From contig OZ020269.1 of NCBI GenBank assembly GCA_963971225.1, forward strand, positions 86,634,283 to 86,698,282: a DNA stretch of 64,000 nucleotides. Reading direction: 5' to 3'. Shown in pieces: positions 10,840 through 21,391 of the stretch (within the stretch, counting starts at the first letter, position 1; each line of letters starts with the position of its first letter). The stretch comes from Melieria omissa (Eukaryota > Arthropoda > Insecta > Diptera > Ulidiidae). Below the pieces are notes generated by a model, which had not been told where the DNA came from, did no database searches, and saw nothing but the letters and a program-made list of their open reading frames with translations. The translations under genes were made by a program, and so were the position numbers.

Positions 10840-11070
10840 CAAGGTTTCGACGCCGTGGTAGGTGCGGATGCCAATTCGCACCACCCTCAGTGGGGAAGCA
10901 AGGACACGAACGAACGGGGTGAGTCCCTTTTTAACTTTATATTACAAAACAATGTAGATATAGCTAATAGAGGGAACATCCCAACTTTCAAGGGTCCGAC
11001 GTCGGAAGACGTATTGGACATTACTTTTTCTTACGGGGCAGATACCTGGATCTCGGATTGGAGTATTGGT
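10840..11070 (+). pseudogene. Non-LTR retrotransposon endonuclease fragment
   Basis: About 75 codons read FDAVVGADANSHHPQWGS, then NERGESLFNFILQNN, then IANRGNIPTF and EDVLDITFS. These are the middle and C-terminal motifs of the apurinic-type endonuclease in Jockey/R1/I-group retrotransposons (GDxNAHH and DLTL-type motifs). The fragment has no N-terminal endonuclease part and no reverse transcriptase. It is an isolated, both-ends-truncated piece rather than a gene. Confidence 0.7.
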
Positions 11071-11268
11071 ATATTTAAGCGATTTTTTAAAACACAGAAA
11101 ACGAGAATTTTTATTAAAAACACCACCATCAGAAACACGCACATTGCAACCGATGTCTATGTATAGAAATTTATACTGAGCGTCTACTTTCGCCAGTAAC
11201 ACTATGCTGTGGGAACTTTTGTAGTTGTAGAAGTTTCTACCTGAATGCGCCAGCGCTTTTATAACAAC

Positions 11269-11410
11269 AGTGGAGTTCACTCTTCATAGCATTTTAGGTT
11301 TAAAGTTCCTATCGTAGCAATCTGTCGCTACAACTGCTATCGAAAACATTGCGAAAAACTGCTACGATAGCAACTTTACACCTAAAATGCTATGAAGAGT
11401 GAACTCCACT
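11269..11410. mobile_element. Hairpin MITE family H, copy B (intact)
   Basis: A 142-base element whose two ends are inverted repeats of about 50 bases, beginning AGTGGAGTTCACTCTTCAT and ending with its complement. The DNA could fold into one long hairpin with a short loop. The middle (GCAATCTGTCGCTACAACTG) is shared with copy A at 7133. No target duplication was confirmed. Confidence 0.8.
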
Positions 11411-11460
11411 AATATGTTTGCCATCTGGCACAGTGTTCCGCAAACTTTTTGTGTTCAAGG

Positions 11461-12542
11461 CAGGGTGCGGAAAAATTCGCTCGCGAACGATCGAAAATTC
11501 GATCTTCTCATATTGGCTCGTTTTGCGATTGTATTTTATCGCGAGAAATACTTGAGCAAACGAGCGGTTGCGAATGCATTGCCTACGTATTCGTTCGTGA
11601 GAGATCGTATGCAGCGAGTTTATGTATACACATTTCAAACGAACGAGCGTACGAAAGCGATCGGTCGTGGGAAGAACGCTGATGCAGAAAATCATTCGCA
11701 ACCGCTCGTTTGCTCAAGTATTTCTCGCGATAAAATACAATCCCAAAACGAGCGTTCGCGAGCGAATGTTTGATCGATCGTTCGCGAGCGAATGTTTGAT
11801 CGATCGCGAACGAATTTTTTTAAGGTTCGTCGGTAGAGCGTGGCTGCAAGCAATCATTGAATTTAGTCTATTTTGCCGATATATACGGACGAAGGACGAT
11901 TTGTGAAATTATTTTCTTGTGCGTTTGCTTTTTTTATATCAATATGGGCAAAGTGTCAAATATTGACAAGACGAAACTCTTTACATATAATAAAGACACA
12001 GATTTTTCAAAGTGCATTTTGTGTGGAAAACAACTTAAAGGATACATATAAGGAAACATTAAAGGCATTACGAGACCATATACAAACATAACACAAAGTT
12101 TTCTATTTTTCTGTTATAATTTTCCTAACAAAATGTCTTTAAAATCTACAAACTTTTATACATAAGTTTCCTTTAGGAAATAAACTTCAGTCAGTAGCAG
12201 CCGAGTATAATAGCAAACTGCTCAAACTCCTATATACATAATTTATTGCCCAGACGAACGATCGCGATCGTTCAAAGATTCAATCTTCACAATACGAGTT
12301 ACTGATTGAGTTTTACAACAAGCGCTCGCAACAAACGAACGATCGCGAGAGATCGAACTGACGACGCTTGCAGCGACATTTTCTCATTCGCGATTTTTCC
12401 GAACATTTATATTTCTCGTGAGAGATCGTAAATGCTTTTGCTCGCAGCGCAACTTTATCGCTCGCGAGAAATTAGAAGCACTCAGTTTTTGGTTGCGATT
12501 ATTCGTGAGAAAGATCGTATTTTGATCGTTCTCCGCACCCTG
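11461..12542 (+). mobile_element. Non-autonomous hAT element with 8-bp target duplication
   Basis: Ends are CAGGGTGCGG and its inverse CCGCACCCTG, flanked by perfect 8-base duplications GTTCAAGG at 11453-11460 and 12543-12550. That is diagnostic of hAT transposition. Several hundred bases inside each end are packed with GCGAACG, CGATCG and GCGAG words in both orientations, likely subterminal transposase-binding repeats. The middle retains a short BED-zinc-finger exon (about 11944-12090) but no transposase core. Length is 1,082 bases. Confidence 0.9.
11944..12090 (+). pseudogene. BED zinc-finger remnant inside hAT element
   Basis: Reads MGKVSNIDKTKLFTYN, then FSKCILCGKQLKG, then, in another frame, LKALRDHI. 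The C-x2-C pair, followed at BED-like spacing by an L-x-x-H motif, matches the DNA-binding finger at the N-terminus of hAT transposases. A stop and a frame change separate the cysteine pair from the histidine part, and nothing of the catalytic domain follows. It supports the hAT assignment made from the ends. Confidence 0.55.
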
Positions 12543-12641
12543 GTTCAAGGTAAACCTATCAAATCAAGACATTTGAAAGGTATACCAAACAAAAAGGCAA
12601 AGTTTATCTAATATTTACTTATTGCTAAATTCAAAAGATGT

Positions 12642-13061
12642 TTAGTGATAAATGTGAGCCGGTTTAACTGAGCAGAGGCGCTCAAAATTTGGAGCAATCT
12701 TTGATAAGGCTGCTCTCATCTCTTCATTGATTGTCCTCAGGCGTTCTTTTTTAGTTAGTAGTAGTGAGAGATGAAAATCCCAATTCGCATAAGTAGCAGC
12801 CAAACGTTCATTTGTATCTTGTTTTTGAATATGTGGAAAAATTAGTGCCAAAAGGTCATTGAAGTTTTGCTCGTTCATGTGCAAAAAATTGTGGAAAATA
12901 AATTTTTGGTTTTCGATTTCACGAAATTCGCGCAATATTGCTTGGTTCGCACCAGCCGTTGACCGTTTTTGAAGCCAATTGCGAACCCAAACATTCCTCT
13001 TCTTCCGTTTGTGCTTGTTTGGTTGTTCCAGCAAAATGAACCAAGAAATAACACAGAACAC
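12642..13061 (-). pseudogene. PIF/Harbinger transposase N-terminal region
   Basis: A 139-residue frame contains VWVRNWLQKRSTAGANQAIL, then FHNFLHMNEQNFNDLLAL, then IFPHIQKQDTNERLA. This is the N-terminal pattern of HARBI1-like transposases (VR.WL..R, FLRM....F..LL, P.I.K.DT..R). The DDE catalytic domain should follow but the frame ends in divergent sequence (KERLRTINEEMRAALSKI). It is therefore a 3'-truncated copy. The true start is uncertain. It could be a later exon with the first listed methionine being internal. No terminal repeats recognised. Confidence 0.6.
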
Positions 13062-13069
13062 CGCTGCAT

Positions 13070-14570
13070 ACTTTTTTTCTTACACAATAAGCGATTGGTA
13101 CTTTTTTGTTTTTGTGTTAAAGATTTTTTTATGCGAGTTACTTCACCTAAATAAAATTTTATATTTTTGCTTCTGTCTGAAATTTTATCAGAGTTTTCTT
13201 CACACAAAAATCTCTACAAGCTATTTTTTTATTTATAACAGCACTTTTTCTTTTCTCAGTTTTATTCACACCAAAAAATTTCTACAACCTATTTTTTAAT
13301 TTTTACCTTTTTTTACGTCGAGCACACAGCCTACTTTTTTTCTCCTTTTTTCTTTCGCCTCTGCCCCGAGCTGCCAGGTCGCATTCGCCTTACGTCCCTG
13401 CCACGCCGTCAGGCGTGAACAATAAGAATTTAAACGGGCAATCCTACAAGAACACTATCGGTCATTTGATAGTCAGCCCTGACAGAGATATCGGTCAGCA
13501 CTCGGAACAAAGTTTCTATCATTTTTCTAAAGGCCATTTAACAAAAATTATAGAAACTCATTTATACGTGTGATTCCTTTTTTTACTCTAACACCTAAAG
13601 TTTGCAGATTTAAAAATGTCAAGCCAAGTATGACACTTCCCTGCCAGACGCGTGTAATCGAAACTCCAACACAGTTACAAAAATGTTCACTGAAACTAAC
13701 ACATAAACATTTACAAAAGAAATTTTTAAGTATGTTCCATGCAAGCGGGAAAAAGAAGTTTCAGTACACAAAATTTCCCTGTATAAGAAAACGAGATGGC
13801 ACTAAATGTACATACGGCACGTGCCGTTATGACGCTTGCGCCCATGACGCAATTGTCAAATTGTGAAAAGTGAAATAAAAGTGTGTCAAAAGCAAGTCAG
13901 CGGTGGAAAATTTAATAAAAGATAAGTACAATTGTTTATTATTTTTGTAATAAATATGTTAACTAAATTTTATTAAAAATAGATGAGAAGCGTATCAAAA
14001 GAATTGTTTGCCTAATGGTAGCGTTCTTTTCATTGAATCTTTGCAGATTGTGTTCAGCGCTAGCGCTCCTAACCTCAAACATGTCGTTGACTGAGGTTCA
14101 ATTTCATTTCATTACATTTGCAAAATTTTTAATAATTTAATTACTTTGGTTCGTACTATAACTGTGTAAATGAATGATTTTTGAATAATAAAAAACCTTT
14201 TTTATAAAAATAAACACATGAAATAATAAAATGCCAAGGCGTTTTTATTTTCAATCAGCTGTGATAGGTTTATGCGTCAAATGTGATGCCTTTTGTTATC
14301 ACTGATGAGAGAAATTTTATCAACAGTGACTAAACACACGTGATTGGGATTTGATCATTGCTGATTAGAGTGAGCGAGACAACTATATGTTGGACCACGT
14401 TTTAAATCGCCTGTGTACGAAGGTGATAAAGAATCACATGGACGCAAAGATACCCATCACATTTTTCACACTGCTAGTTGAAAAATGATGGAGATTGTGA
14501 TCGAAATTTCATCACATGTGATTGTCATATGATTGATCAAATGATGGTCACTGTCCTTGCAGGGTTACTC
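13070..14570. other. AT-rich region with TGATCACATG-type inverted words
   Basis: T-rich to about 13340, then a short GC-rich patch with an imperfect inverted CGCC/GGCG pair near 13400-13420. From about 14280 to 14560 the sequence contains repeated ATCACATGTGAT and GTGATTG words in both orientations, suggesting a degraded MITE. No protein-like frame was recognised. Confidence 0.35.
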
Positions 14571-14574
14571 CTAT

Positions 14575-15106
14575 TATTGATGTCCCTCAGTCTGTCTTAC
14601 TCCCACGCATGATGTTCCGCAACTTAAAAAATGTATAGCTATCTCGCTTGTTTCCAGCTGAAAATTGGAAAATGCGTGTTTGTTCGAATATTGGAATATG
14701 CTCGTTTGCTGAAAATTACAATACGCTTCTTCGCCTTTTTTGATTTTCTTAAAAAAAAAATATTTATTAAAAAATATGAAAAAACTATCACAAATCTGTT
14801 TGTTCTGCTTCTGTAGTGCGTTTCGCATATCTGCAAATAAAACAATAATTAATAATAATAATTTAATAATTAATAATAAATAAATAATTTTAATAATAAA
14901 CCAAACAAAGTCATCGAGATTTGTAAATTGTTGTTCCCTTTTTCAAAATTCCAAATTCCTGTTTCCCTTTGTTTCCAAGGTTTGCACAACTTTTTTTGTC
15001 ATTTTTTTCACTTCACTATTGCGAATACTAATCTTGTTGTATTTGCTCTTTGTTCAATCTCTTCTCTCAATGAATCGTCGTCTTCTGGTTCTGTAAAATA
15101 TAATAA
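14575..15106. other. AT-rich flank of the BEL element
   Basis: Contains long A/T runs and an ATAATAATTTAATAAT-type microsatellite at about 14840-14900. No genes seen. It ends with the GTTAT target duplication at 15107-15111. Confidence 0.4.
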
Positions 15107-15111
15107 GTTAT

Positions 15112-15353
15112 TGTTTTGAACGTTAGTGAAAAAGCCAATGTTTTGAACGTTAGTGAAAAAGCTTCCGATGCGGGTGGTGGAACGTTGAACAAATAAAAAT
15201 TTTTCATTATATTTTTTCATTTTGAATATTGACAATTGTTTTTTCACAATTTGATTATAATGTATTAAAAAAACAAAGTAGAAAAAAGGTAAAGTAGATA
15301 TTTGATTGTGAAGGATGTAGGTGGTGCGGTGATGGTGAGCAACGACGTGAACA
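15112..15353 (-). repeat. BEL element 3' LTR
   Basis: On the element strand it starts TGTTCACGTCG and ends AACGTTCAAAACA. Near its 3' edge are two tandem 27-base units, each starting TGTTTTGAACGTTAG on the plus strand at 15112 and 15139. It differs from the 5' LTR by one substitution in the AAATAAAAATTTTTC stretch. Confidence 0.93.
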
Positions 15354-15379
15354 TCCTGGGGCCGGATGCACTCGTGCAT

Positions 15380-16039
15380 TTAAACGACCCCCCTCAACTC
15401 CGTCAGGGACTTAATAGCCTGCGTCAGCAACGTCTGAGCCTTTCGTCCTCGCAACTGGCTCGTAGATATACCCTGTCTGGCGTGGTCGGCTAAACGATGT
15501 TGGCGACGCGATGGTACGCTGGCGACGCTGGTGGACGCCTGACGCATGGGCGCGGTCCGCACCCTGGAACGGACCGATCTCTGCTGGTTACGCGACGACC
15601 GTTCCCTAGGAGGAGGGGAGCGTGGACGTTGGCGCGAGGATTGCGCTGTTGTGTGTAGTTCGCGGCGTCTTTGGCCTTGTGACCGGTTAATAGACTGCAT
15701 CGCCAATTGGGCGCCTCGTCTGCGTTGTCCGGAATGGGCTGTCTGCTGCGGAGTGGCGTTGAAGGGAGGCGTCGCCAGTTGGGCACCTCGTCGTTGTGGC
15801 CAGTAATGTGCCATCTGCTGTAGGGTGTCAATTGGATGCAACATCGTGTGATGTGCTAACCCACACTCCTTGCAACTGTTTGGCGAGTCGCACGCCTCCG
15901 TATCGTGGGACCAGGCCAAACAGTTGCGGCAGTAGCCGTGTGCGTATACGACGTCGTCGCGTTGGCCGGGGTTCATGGCAATGAACCCGCGGCAAAACCT
16001 CAAGGCATGAGGGCGATGGCAGATTTGGCAACGATGCAT
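15380..16039 (-). CDS. Accessory zinc-finger protein in env position of BEL element
   Basis: An uninterrupted 219-codon frame from an ATG at 16039 to a stop about 25 bases before the 3' LTR. The N-terminal 60 residues hold a Cys/His cluster: CQICHRPHALRFCRGF, then YCRNCLAWSHDTEACDSPN, then CKECGLAHHTMLH. It is the same type as the cluster opening the pol frame of this element (CPICNASHAIKFC). The rest is Arg/Gln/Ser-rich, low-complexity and basic, suggesting RNA binding. A pyrimidine-rich tract ending in CACAG at 16060-16056, just upstream and in frame, looks like a 3' splice site, so expression from a spliced subgenomic RNA is plausible. It stays open although gag and pol are broken. No membrane segment is seen, so it is not an envelope protein. 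Function unknown. Confidence 0.6.
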   Translation of the reverse strand: MHRCQICHRPHALRFCRGFIAMNPGQRDDVVYAHGYCRNCLAWSHDTEACDSPNSCKECGLAHHTMLHPIDTLQQMAHYWPQRRGAQLATPPFNATPQQTAHSGQRRRGAQLAMQSINRSQGQRRRELHTTAQSSRQRPRSPPPRERSSRNQQRSVRSRVRTAPMRQASTSVASVPSRRQHRLADHARQGISTSQLRGRKAQTLLTQAIKSLTELRGVV

Positions 16040-16167
16040 ATCTTCGATGGTAGAGCTGTGGAGAAACAATAGAAAAACTGGACTTTAGTGGTTTAGAATG
16101 AAAAATGGGCAGCGATACCCGCGAAAAATTATAAAGGAATTTATAATAAAGAGAAAAGGGGGTTCTA

Positions 16168-16204
16168 CGCGGTGGGTAGAACGCATAATTTCACAATCGG
16201 GCGT

Positions 16205-16206
<2 letters not shown>
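16168..16206 (-). pseudogene. Last codons of BEL pol, separated by the R1 insertion
   Basis: Directly beyond the R1 poly(A) the minus strand reads PIVKLCVLPTA and a stop. This matches the usual end of BEL polyproteins (R-P-I-x-K-L-x-x-L-P). It shows that pol once continued here and that the accessory ORF lies downstream of pol. Confidence 0.7.
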
Positions 16207-16236
<30 letters not shown>

Positions 16237-17093
16237 CTCTGTCGGAGGTGGAAAATCTTCGGAAGATACTGAGCTCCAGCCCAGCATGCCGGATTTTTAC
16301 CGGCTAAAAACCAACCCCCCATCGTCGACCTTTATCCCCGCGGGACCGCCTCCCGGCATTACGTCGCGGGGCAGGTTTGGTCTCACATAGACCTCAGTCT
16401 GCTAGTCGCGCCTCCGCGCGTCGCTCCCATTCATATCGCCGTTGTAGCGTCATCACTTCCGATGCGAAATGGTCGACTGCTGTCCAATACGTCTCCGTTT
16501 CCAACATCTTGTGGATTAGAGTCTGTGGCGTTGGCATCGTCCCGAGCTGGTCCGCCAAGTGGCTTCGTTGTTGTTGGTATCGGTGGCAATCGAAAACAAC
16601 ATGTTCCGCATCTTCGGTTGCGTTACAGCAATAATCACAGTAAGGGTCTGCCTCGTACCCGAACCGGTGGAGATAGGCCTTAAAACATCCATGGCCTGTG
16701 AGTATCTGTGTTAGGTGAAAGTTGGTCTCACCGTGCTTTCTTTTCATCCAGATCTCGATGTCTGGAATGAGCGTGTGCGTCCAGCGTCCTTTCGTTGAAG
16801 AGTCCCATCGTTCTTGCCACTCTCTCGCTTTGTTTGTTTTGATGGTCTCCTGTCTCTCTTTGTTTTCTGCGGTCCGAAGTTCCGCTGCCTCGCGTGCCGC
16901 TATGTCGACGGGCATTCTGCCCGCAATTACGTTGGCAGCGTCATCTGACAGCGTCCGGAAGGCACTGCAGACCCTTAGTGATGCCAACCGGTGTGCTCTA
17001 GCCACGTCTTTCAAAAATGAAGGTGTCTCGGTTGCTGGTGCCCAAATTGGCGCCGCGTACTGGATAATAGATGTGCTGACTGATGTACGACTA
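16207..17093 (-). mobile_element. 5'-truncated R1-clade non-LTR retrotransposon
   Basis: Minus-strand element ending in a 30-base A run (Ts at 16207-16236 on the plus strand). A 3' UTR of about 150 bases precedes it, with the RT C-terminal ORF further upstream. Its 5' end lies inside the BEL integrase C-terminal coding region at about 17093. Truncation at the 5' end with a poly(A) tail is typical of target-primed reverse transcription. The insertion is younger than the BEL copy that contains it. Confidence 0.85.
16394..17093 (-). pseudogene. R1-clade ORF2 C-terminal region
   Basis: About 230 codons, open to the natural stop. It shows IQYAAPIWAPA and HRLASLRVCSAFRTLSDDAA, then VIAGRMPVDI, WTHTLIPDIEIWMKRKHGE and LTGHGCFKAYLHRFG. 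It ends with the zinc-binding motif CDYCCNATEDAEHVVFDC. This order is the post-palm region and terminal Cys/His finger of R1-clade retrotransposon ORF2. The palm with the catalytic YADD, the endonuclease and ORF1 are missing through 5' truncation. Related but distinct copies lie at 39161-41840. Confidence 0.85.
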
Positions 17094-17442
17094 ACTCGTT
17101 CAGTTCTATCTCCTGTTGGGGATGGTGCCACTTGTGCCTCTTGTGGAGCTCATGGAGATACTCAGCTTTCCATCTCCGGCTGAACTCATGGTGAAGAGCC
17201 TTCAGCTTCTCCCATCGGTTGACTAAGGATAGATCTTCCGAGTTGGGTTCGGAAGGTGACAGGAGAGGGGCGCCTCGCAGGAAGTGACCTGGAGTCAGCG
17301 CTACTTTCCGTTGCTCAGGTAGAACAGCAGTGGCGGTAGTTGATTTCGGCCAGACTTCTTCAGGGAATTGAAGCCATTTGGGACCATGCCACCAAAGTGG
17401 GTTTTTGGAAAGTTCTTGAGGCTTACACCCGCGAGTGCCCAA
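17094..17442 (-). pseudogene. BEL RNase H end fused to integrase C-terminus
   Basis: The frame starts with the RNase H-side motif LGTRGCKPQEL, then PLWWHGPKWL and FPEEVWPKS. At about residue 46 (near 17305) it passes directly into VALTPGHFLRGAPLL and RRWKAEYLHELHKRHKW, which belong after the integrase core. The whole zinc-binding and DDE part of integrase, normally several hundred residues, is therefore deleted in frame. It ends at ELNELV, where the R1-clade element is inserted. Without integrase this copy could move only with enzymes supplied in trans. Confidence 0.8.
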
Positions 17443-17672
17443 GTCGGCGGGATTGTCATTGCTGATGACATGCCGCCATGTGGCGTTACCGACATTTTTT
17501 AAAATTTGGGTGATACGGTTGGCAACATATGTCTTCCAAGTGCTTGGAGGTTTCTCTAACCAAGGGAGGACTATTTGTGAGTCCGACCAGAAGAAGGTGT
17601 CTTCGGGATTTAATTCGAGAGTTTCGGTAATGTATTTAGAGAGTTGGGAAAGTAGAACGGCGCCACACAGTT

Positions 17673-18160
17673 CTAAACGCGGACGCGGACAAACAGTCCT
17701 TTCGCTACGAACAAATGACAGGAGATATTGCCATCGCTGTCAGTGGTGCGCAGATATAAAGTTGCGCAGTATGCCTTCTCTGAAGCGTCGCAGAATCCAT
17801 GGAGTTGGATTTTCTTTAGAGGTGAGAACCGCACCCATCGGGGGATTTCGATCTCATTGATGGACGACAAATTTTTGATAAATTGGTTCCATTTTATGAG
17901 GGAACCGGGCTTTACACATTCATCCCAGTCTATGCCTTCCAACCAGAGCTGTTGAAGGAGTAACTTGGCTTGAATTATTATGGGCGAGAGCCATCCTGCG
18001 GGGTCAAAAAGTTTCGCTACCGCAGAAAGAATCTGTCGCTTTGTCGCAGAACTTTTTTCTGAGATGGGAACGACTGAATACGAGAAAGTATCCGATAGAG
18101 CATTCCATTTCATGCCAAGTGTTTTTGTTGAACTTGTGCTTTCAAATTTAAGGAAGTCTG
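17673..18160 (-). pseudogene. BEL Pao-type and RNase H segment
   Basis: Continues pol after a frame change near 18163. Conserved blocks are [20 protein letters not shown], then [17 protein letters not shown], then IPRWVR, then [19 protein letters not shown], where RNase H begins. Another frame change occurs near 17690. Downstream RNase H pieces continue around 17450-17670 (SDSQIVLPWLEKPP-type reading). Family identity is clear; the reading frame is not intact. Confidence 0.85.
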
Positions 18161-18162
18161 AG

Positions 18163-20052
18163 TTAAGAAGTGGGGATGTTTTCCAGGATCTTCGTATGAT
18201 TAGAAGTAATCTTTCTGAGGGGGAATCCTGCGGACTTTAATGCATTAATCACTTGGGTGAGTGATTCAGCTGCTTCGGATAAGGTGTGGCCACCCGACAG
18301 TATGTCGTCAACGTATGTTTCCTTGAAGAGGATCGGTTCCGCTAATGGGAATTCGTCCTTAGAATCGTTAGCCAATTGTCGAAGGGTTCGAATGGCTAAA
18401 AACGGAGCGCAATTCACTCCAAACGTAACTGTTTTTAGTCTGAAATCTCGAATGGGCGAATTCCGAGACTCGCGAAAAAGTATTCGTTGAAATTCTTGAT
18501 CGTCTTGATGGACAAGAATTTGTCTGTACATTTTTTCCACATCACCATTGAACACAAATTGGTATAGCCGCCATCTAAGAATCAGTGTCATGATGTCGGG
18601 CTGTAATGTTGGACCAATGTGAAGGACATCATTCAGTGAATATCCTGAGCTTGTTGTTTTAGAGGCGTTGAAGACAACACGGACCTTGGAAGTGGTTCTT
18701 TCCGGCTTCACTATAGCATGATGAGGCAGATAAAATGAAAAATATTTGCCATCAGAGATGATTTCTAGGGACTGAGTTGGTTCCATATGATCTAGTGTGA
18801 GATACTCTTTGAGCACTTCGTTATATGTGGTTTGGAGATCGCCTTTATTTTTCAATGTTCGTTCCATGCTGAGATATTGTGCGTAGGCTGTTGAACGAGA
18901 ATGACCTAAAGATATTTGAGTAAGAAAACTCGATTTGAAGGGTAGTCTAACGACGTATCTACCGTCTGGCCGCCGAGATGTTGTCTTCTGGTAGAGATCT
19001 TCGCAGAACTGATCCTCTTCGGAGATGAGAGATATTTGTGGAATCTCTTCTTGTTCCCAGAAGCGTTTGAGTTGGGAACTAAGACATTCATTTGAGATTT
19101 CTTCCACTTGTGTCGAGAACGTTGACACTTTCTGAGGAAGTGGGCCACTTATGATCCAACCAAATATAGTGTTTTGGGCAAGGAGACTGCCACACATATT
19201 CCGGTGGATTCCATCGAGAAGGATCTGAGGAAGTAAATCACTTCCGATGACCAAGTCAATCTGGGCCTGTTTAAAGCAGTTGGGATCTGCTAGATCTAGC
19301 ATAGTAACGTGTTTCCACTCTTTCGTGCTTACGTTGAAAGTAGGAAGAAGTTTTATTAATTGTTGAAGAACAATTGCTTGAGTCGTGAGTTTGGTACTAG
19401 TTTTAGGAGCGACTAATGTGATTGTGCAGATCTGATTTGAGTTTTGGATAGTTTTTCCACCCATTCCAGATATTTCGATCTGAGTTCTCTGAGTAGGAAT
19501 CCTCAATCGATTCTGCACCTTGGACGAGATAAATGTCCGTTGCGAACCTTGATCGATAAGTGCTCGAATCATGTGGCGTTCGCCGAGATGCTCTAAGGAA
19601 ACAAGAGCAGTAGGGAGAAGAATTTTTTCTTCGACCGTTGTGCTAAGAGACTGCACAGGTCGATTTTTTGATGTTTGGGATGAGTTGGACTGCTCATCAG
19701 AACTTGACTCATCCCGTGAGCTCGGAGACTCTCTCGCGGGTGAGGTTCGGGTTTGTGGATTGTGAGAATTAGTCATAGAGACTTGTGCAACTACGTTTCG
19801 TTGTCGGTGCTGGTTGTTGTCAGTTGGAATATGAAGCATGGAATGGTGTTTTTTCTGACAATGCAAACATGTGAATTTACTCGTGCAGTCCTTTTTCAAG
19901 TGAGTATATGAAAGGCAGTTTTCGCACAAGTTGTGTGTTCGTGCTGCCTTCACTCGGTCTCGTACAGACAACTTTTTGAAGGTAGCGCAGAATTTTATTG
20001 CATGAGAAGCGTTACAAATCGGACAGGAAAAAGTCCGTTCGCTTTCTACCAA
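18163..20052 (-). pseudogene. BEL pol: zinc finger, protease and reverse transcriptase
   Basis: A 629-codon open frame. In order: a Cys/His cluster (CPICNASHAIKFC, CENCLSYTHLKKDC, CLHCQKKHHSMLH at residues about 10-75); a Ser/Thr-rich linker; and the Pao-type aspartic protease with its active-site segment LIDQGSQRTFIS at about 165. Next is reverse transcriptase, with VVFNASKTTSSGYSLNDVL, then LRWRLYQFVFNGDVEKMYRQI and the catalytic YVDD near residue 590. It ends in a stop at 18163, where the Pao/RNase H part continues in another frame. The products would process the polyprotein and copy the RNA in virus-like particles. Normally gag and pol are one polyprotein; here gag is separated by a stop and frameshift. 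Confidence 0.9.
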
Positions 20053-20059
20053 AAAGTTC

Positions 20060-20522
20060 TGAATTCTGTTGAAACCCCTATTGACTGGTCAACCTGACTT
20101 GACTGGTTTGACGGTGTTGAGTCTTTCCACAACCTCATACCTCATGGTGAGGAAAACGTCCATTTGCTCCCAAGTGGGGAGATCTTTACGGGAACTAAGA
20201 GATTGTTCCCATAGTGATAAAGTTTCCTCTGGAAGTTTTGAGGAACAAATATACACCAGAATTGGATCCCAACTCTCTGTCGAGAAATGAAAGCACTCAT
20301 GGAGGGATCATGAGCCACTTCCTTTTGAGATTTTCGAATCTCTACTGTTTGTGCCCTTGTGATGCGTTTTTTAGGGATTGCACCCAATAAATCTGAAGCA
20401 GGGCCTTCCGTTTCGGTGTCAGGCGTCCTAACGAATTTTGTTGACGGCTCTGACGGTACCGAGGGGGGATCCGACTCAGCTTGATTGCTGGTGGATCTGT
20501 CGGGCGACCTGTTCACTGGCAT
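20060..20522 (-). pseudogene. BEL gag, internally deleted
   Basis: An ATG at 20522 starts a Ser/Pro-rich N-terminus (MPVNRSPDRSTSNQAESDPP, later KKRITRAQTVEIRKS). The sequence then shifts frame into WDPILVYICSSKLPEETLSL and LPTWEQMDVFLTMRYEVVER, typical of the C-terminal half of BEL gag. The central block that normally contains F.GD..W..F..AF-type motifs is missing, so about half the structural domain has been deleted. A stop follows in the GFNRIQNFL region before the zinc-finger frame at 20052. Gag would not be functional. Confidence 0.8.
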
Positions 20523-21391
20523 GTCGTTTCGTTATTATGAAAAAAATAAAAACCGATAGTTGATCTAAAAATCACAGTCCACTTGATAAAAGTAAATATC
20601 TCGATGTTCGAAAGGCGAAATTTATCGAACGAGATGCACGAAAATTGACCACGCGATTTTGTCCAACACGAGAAAAGGAAATTTCAGAAATTTGGAAAAG
20701 CACGTAAACCAATGAGTAAGGAAAACTCGCAATAGATAAATGAAAAGAAAAAAGGGAGCCGCAATGGATATTTACGACGAAATTCGAAATAGGGACCAAC
20801 GAAACAATGTGGATATTTATTTATTGTATTCAATTAATTTATTTATTATGATATATATTATTTAATTTTATAAATAATTATAAATAAAAACCTTCCAAAG
20901 AACTCGGAATTAATTTGTGTAGTGTATTTATGGGTTCTAAATACACCAGCAGCCTTTATGTTTTTCTGCAGGGTACTATAAATCGGATATATAGTACCTC
21001 TATATGTGTTGTTGGGCTGGGCACTAGCACTGGTTGCCTAGGTACATAAGTGATATGTACATGCAAACCGCTATATAAGTATGACGGGTTGGCTCTGTAT
21101 ATAGATGATATACAGAGAAAGAAATTTTTCCAACCGTCTTTTTTAATATAGATTATAAGAAAATCGGAACGACTCACGCAATTGCCTAGGGGGTAAGCAA
21201 TATGTTATGGTGCTCCCGCGTAGTGCCCGCTGCTGCAATGCTGCTGCCGTTTGTGTCAATATATGCGCCGCTTGCGGTGTGGTTGATTGTATTGTCGCCT
21301 GGTACACGCTGGGCCTGATCTTTGCTGATGTTGATCCTCTTTTTTCGATTTTTTTTTCTCACTTTTTAAAATTTTTGTAAAATGCCGTTGG
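20523..21391 (-). other. BEL 5' leader
   Basis: About 870 bases between primer site and gag ATG without a convincing ORF. It contains an AT-rich block (20820-20890) and TATATAG/TACAT-type words (20970-21110). A long leader of this kind may carry packaging signals; none can be read directly. Confidence 0.5.

Noticed and set aside
13570..13866. 98-codon plus-strand ORF with several cysteines
   Set aside because: Cysteine spacing (CIRKRDGTKCTYGTC) looks suggestive of a finger, but there is no family match I can support and no flanking element.
15490..15984. Open frames on both strands over the accessory zinc-finger ORF
   Set aside because: They are shadows of the GC-richer Arg/Gln-coding region on the minus strand; only that frame shows the Cys/His pattern.
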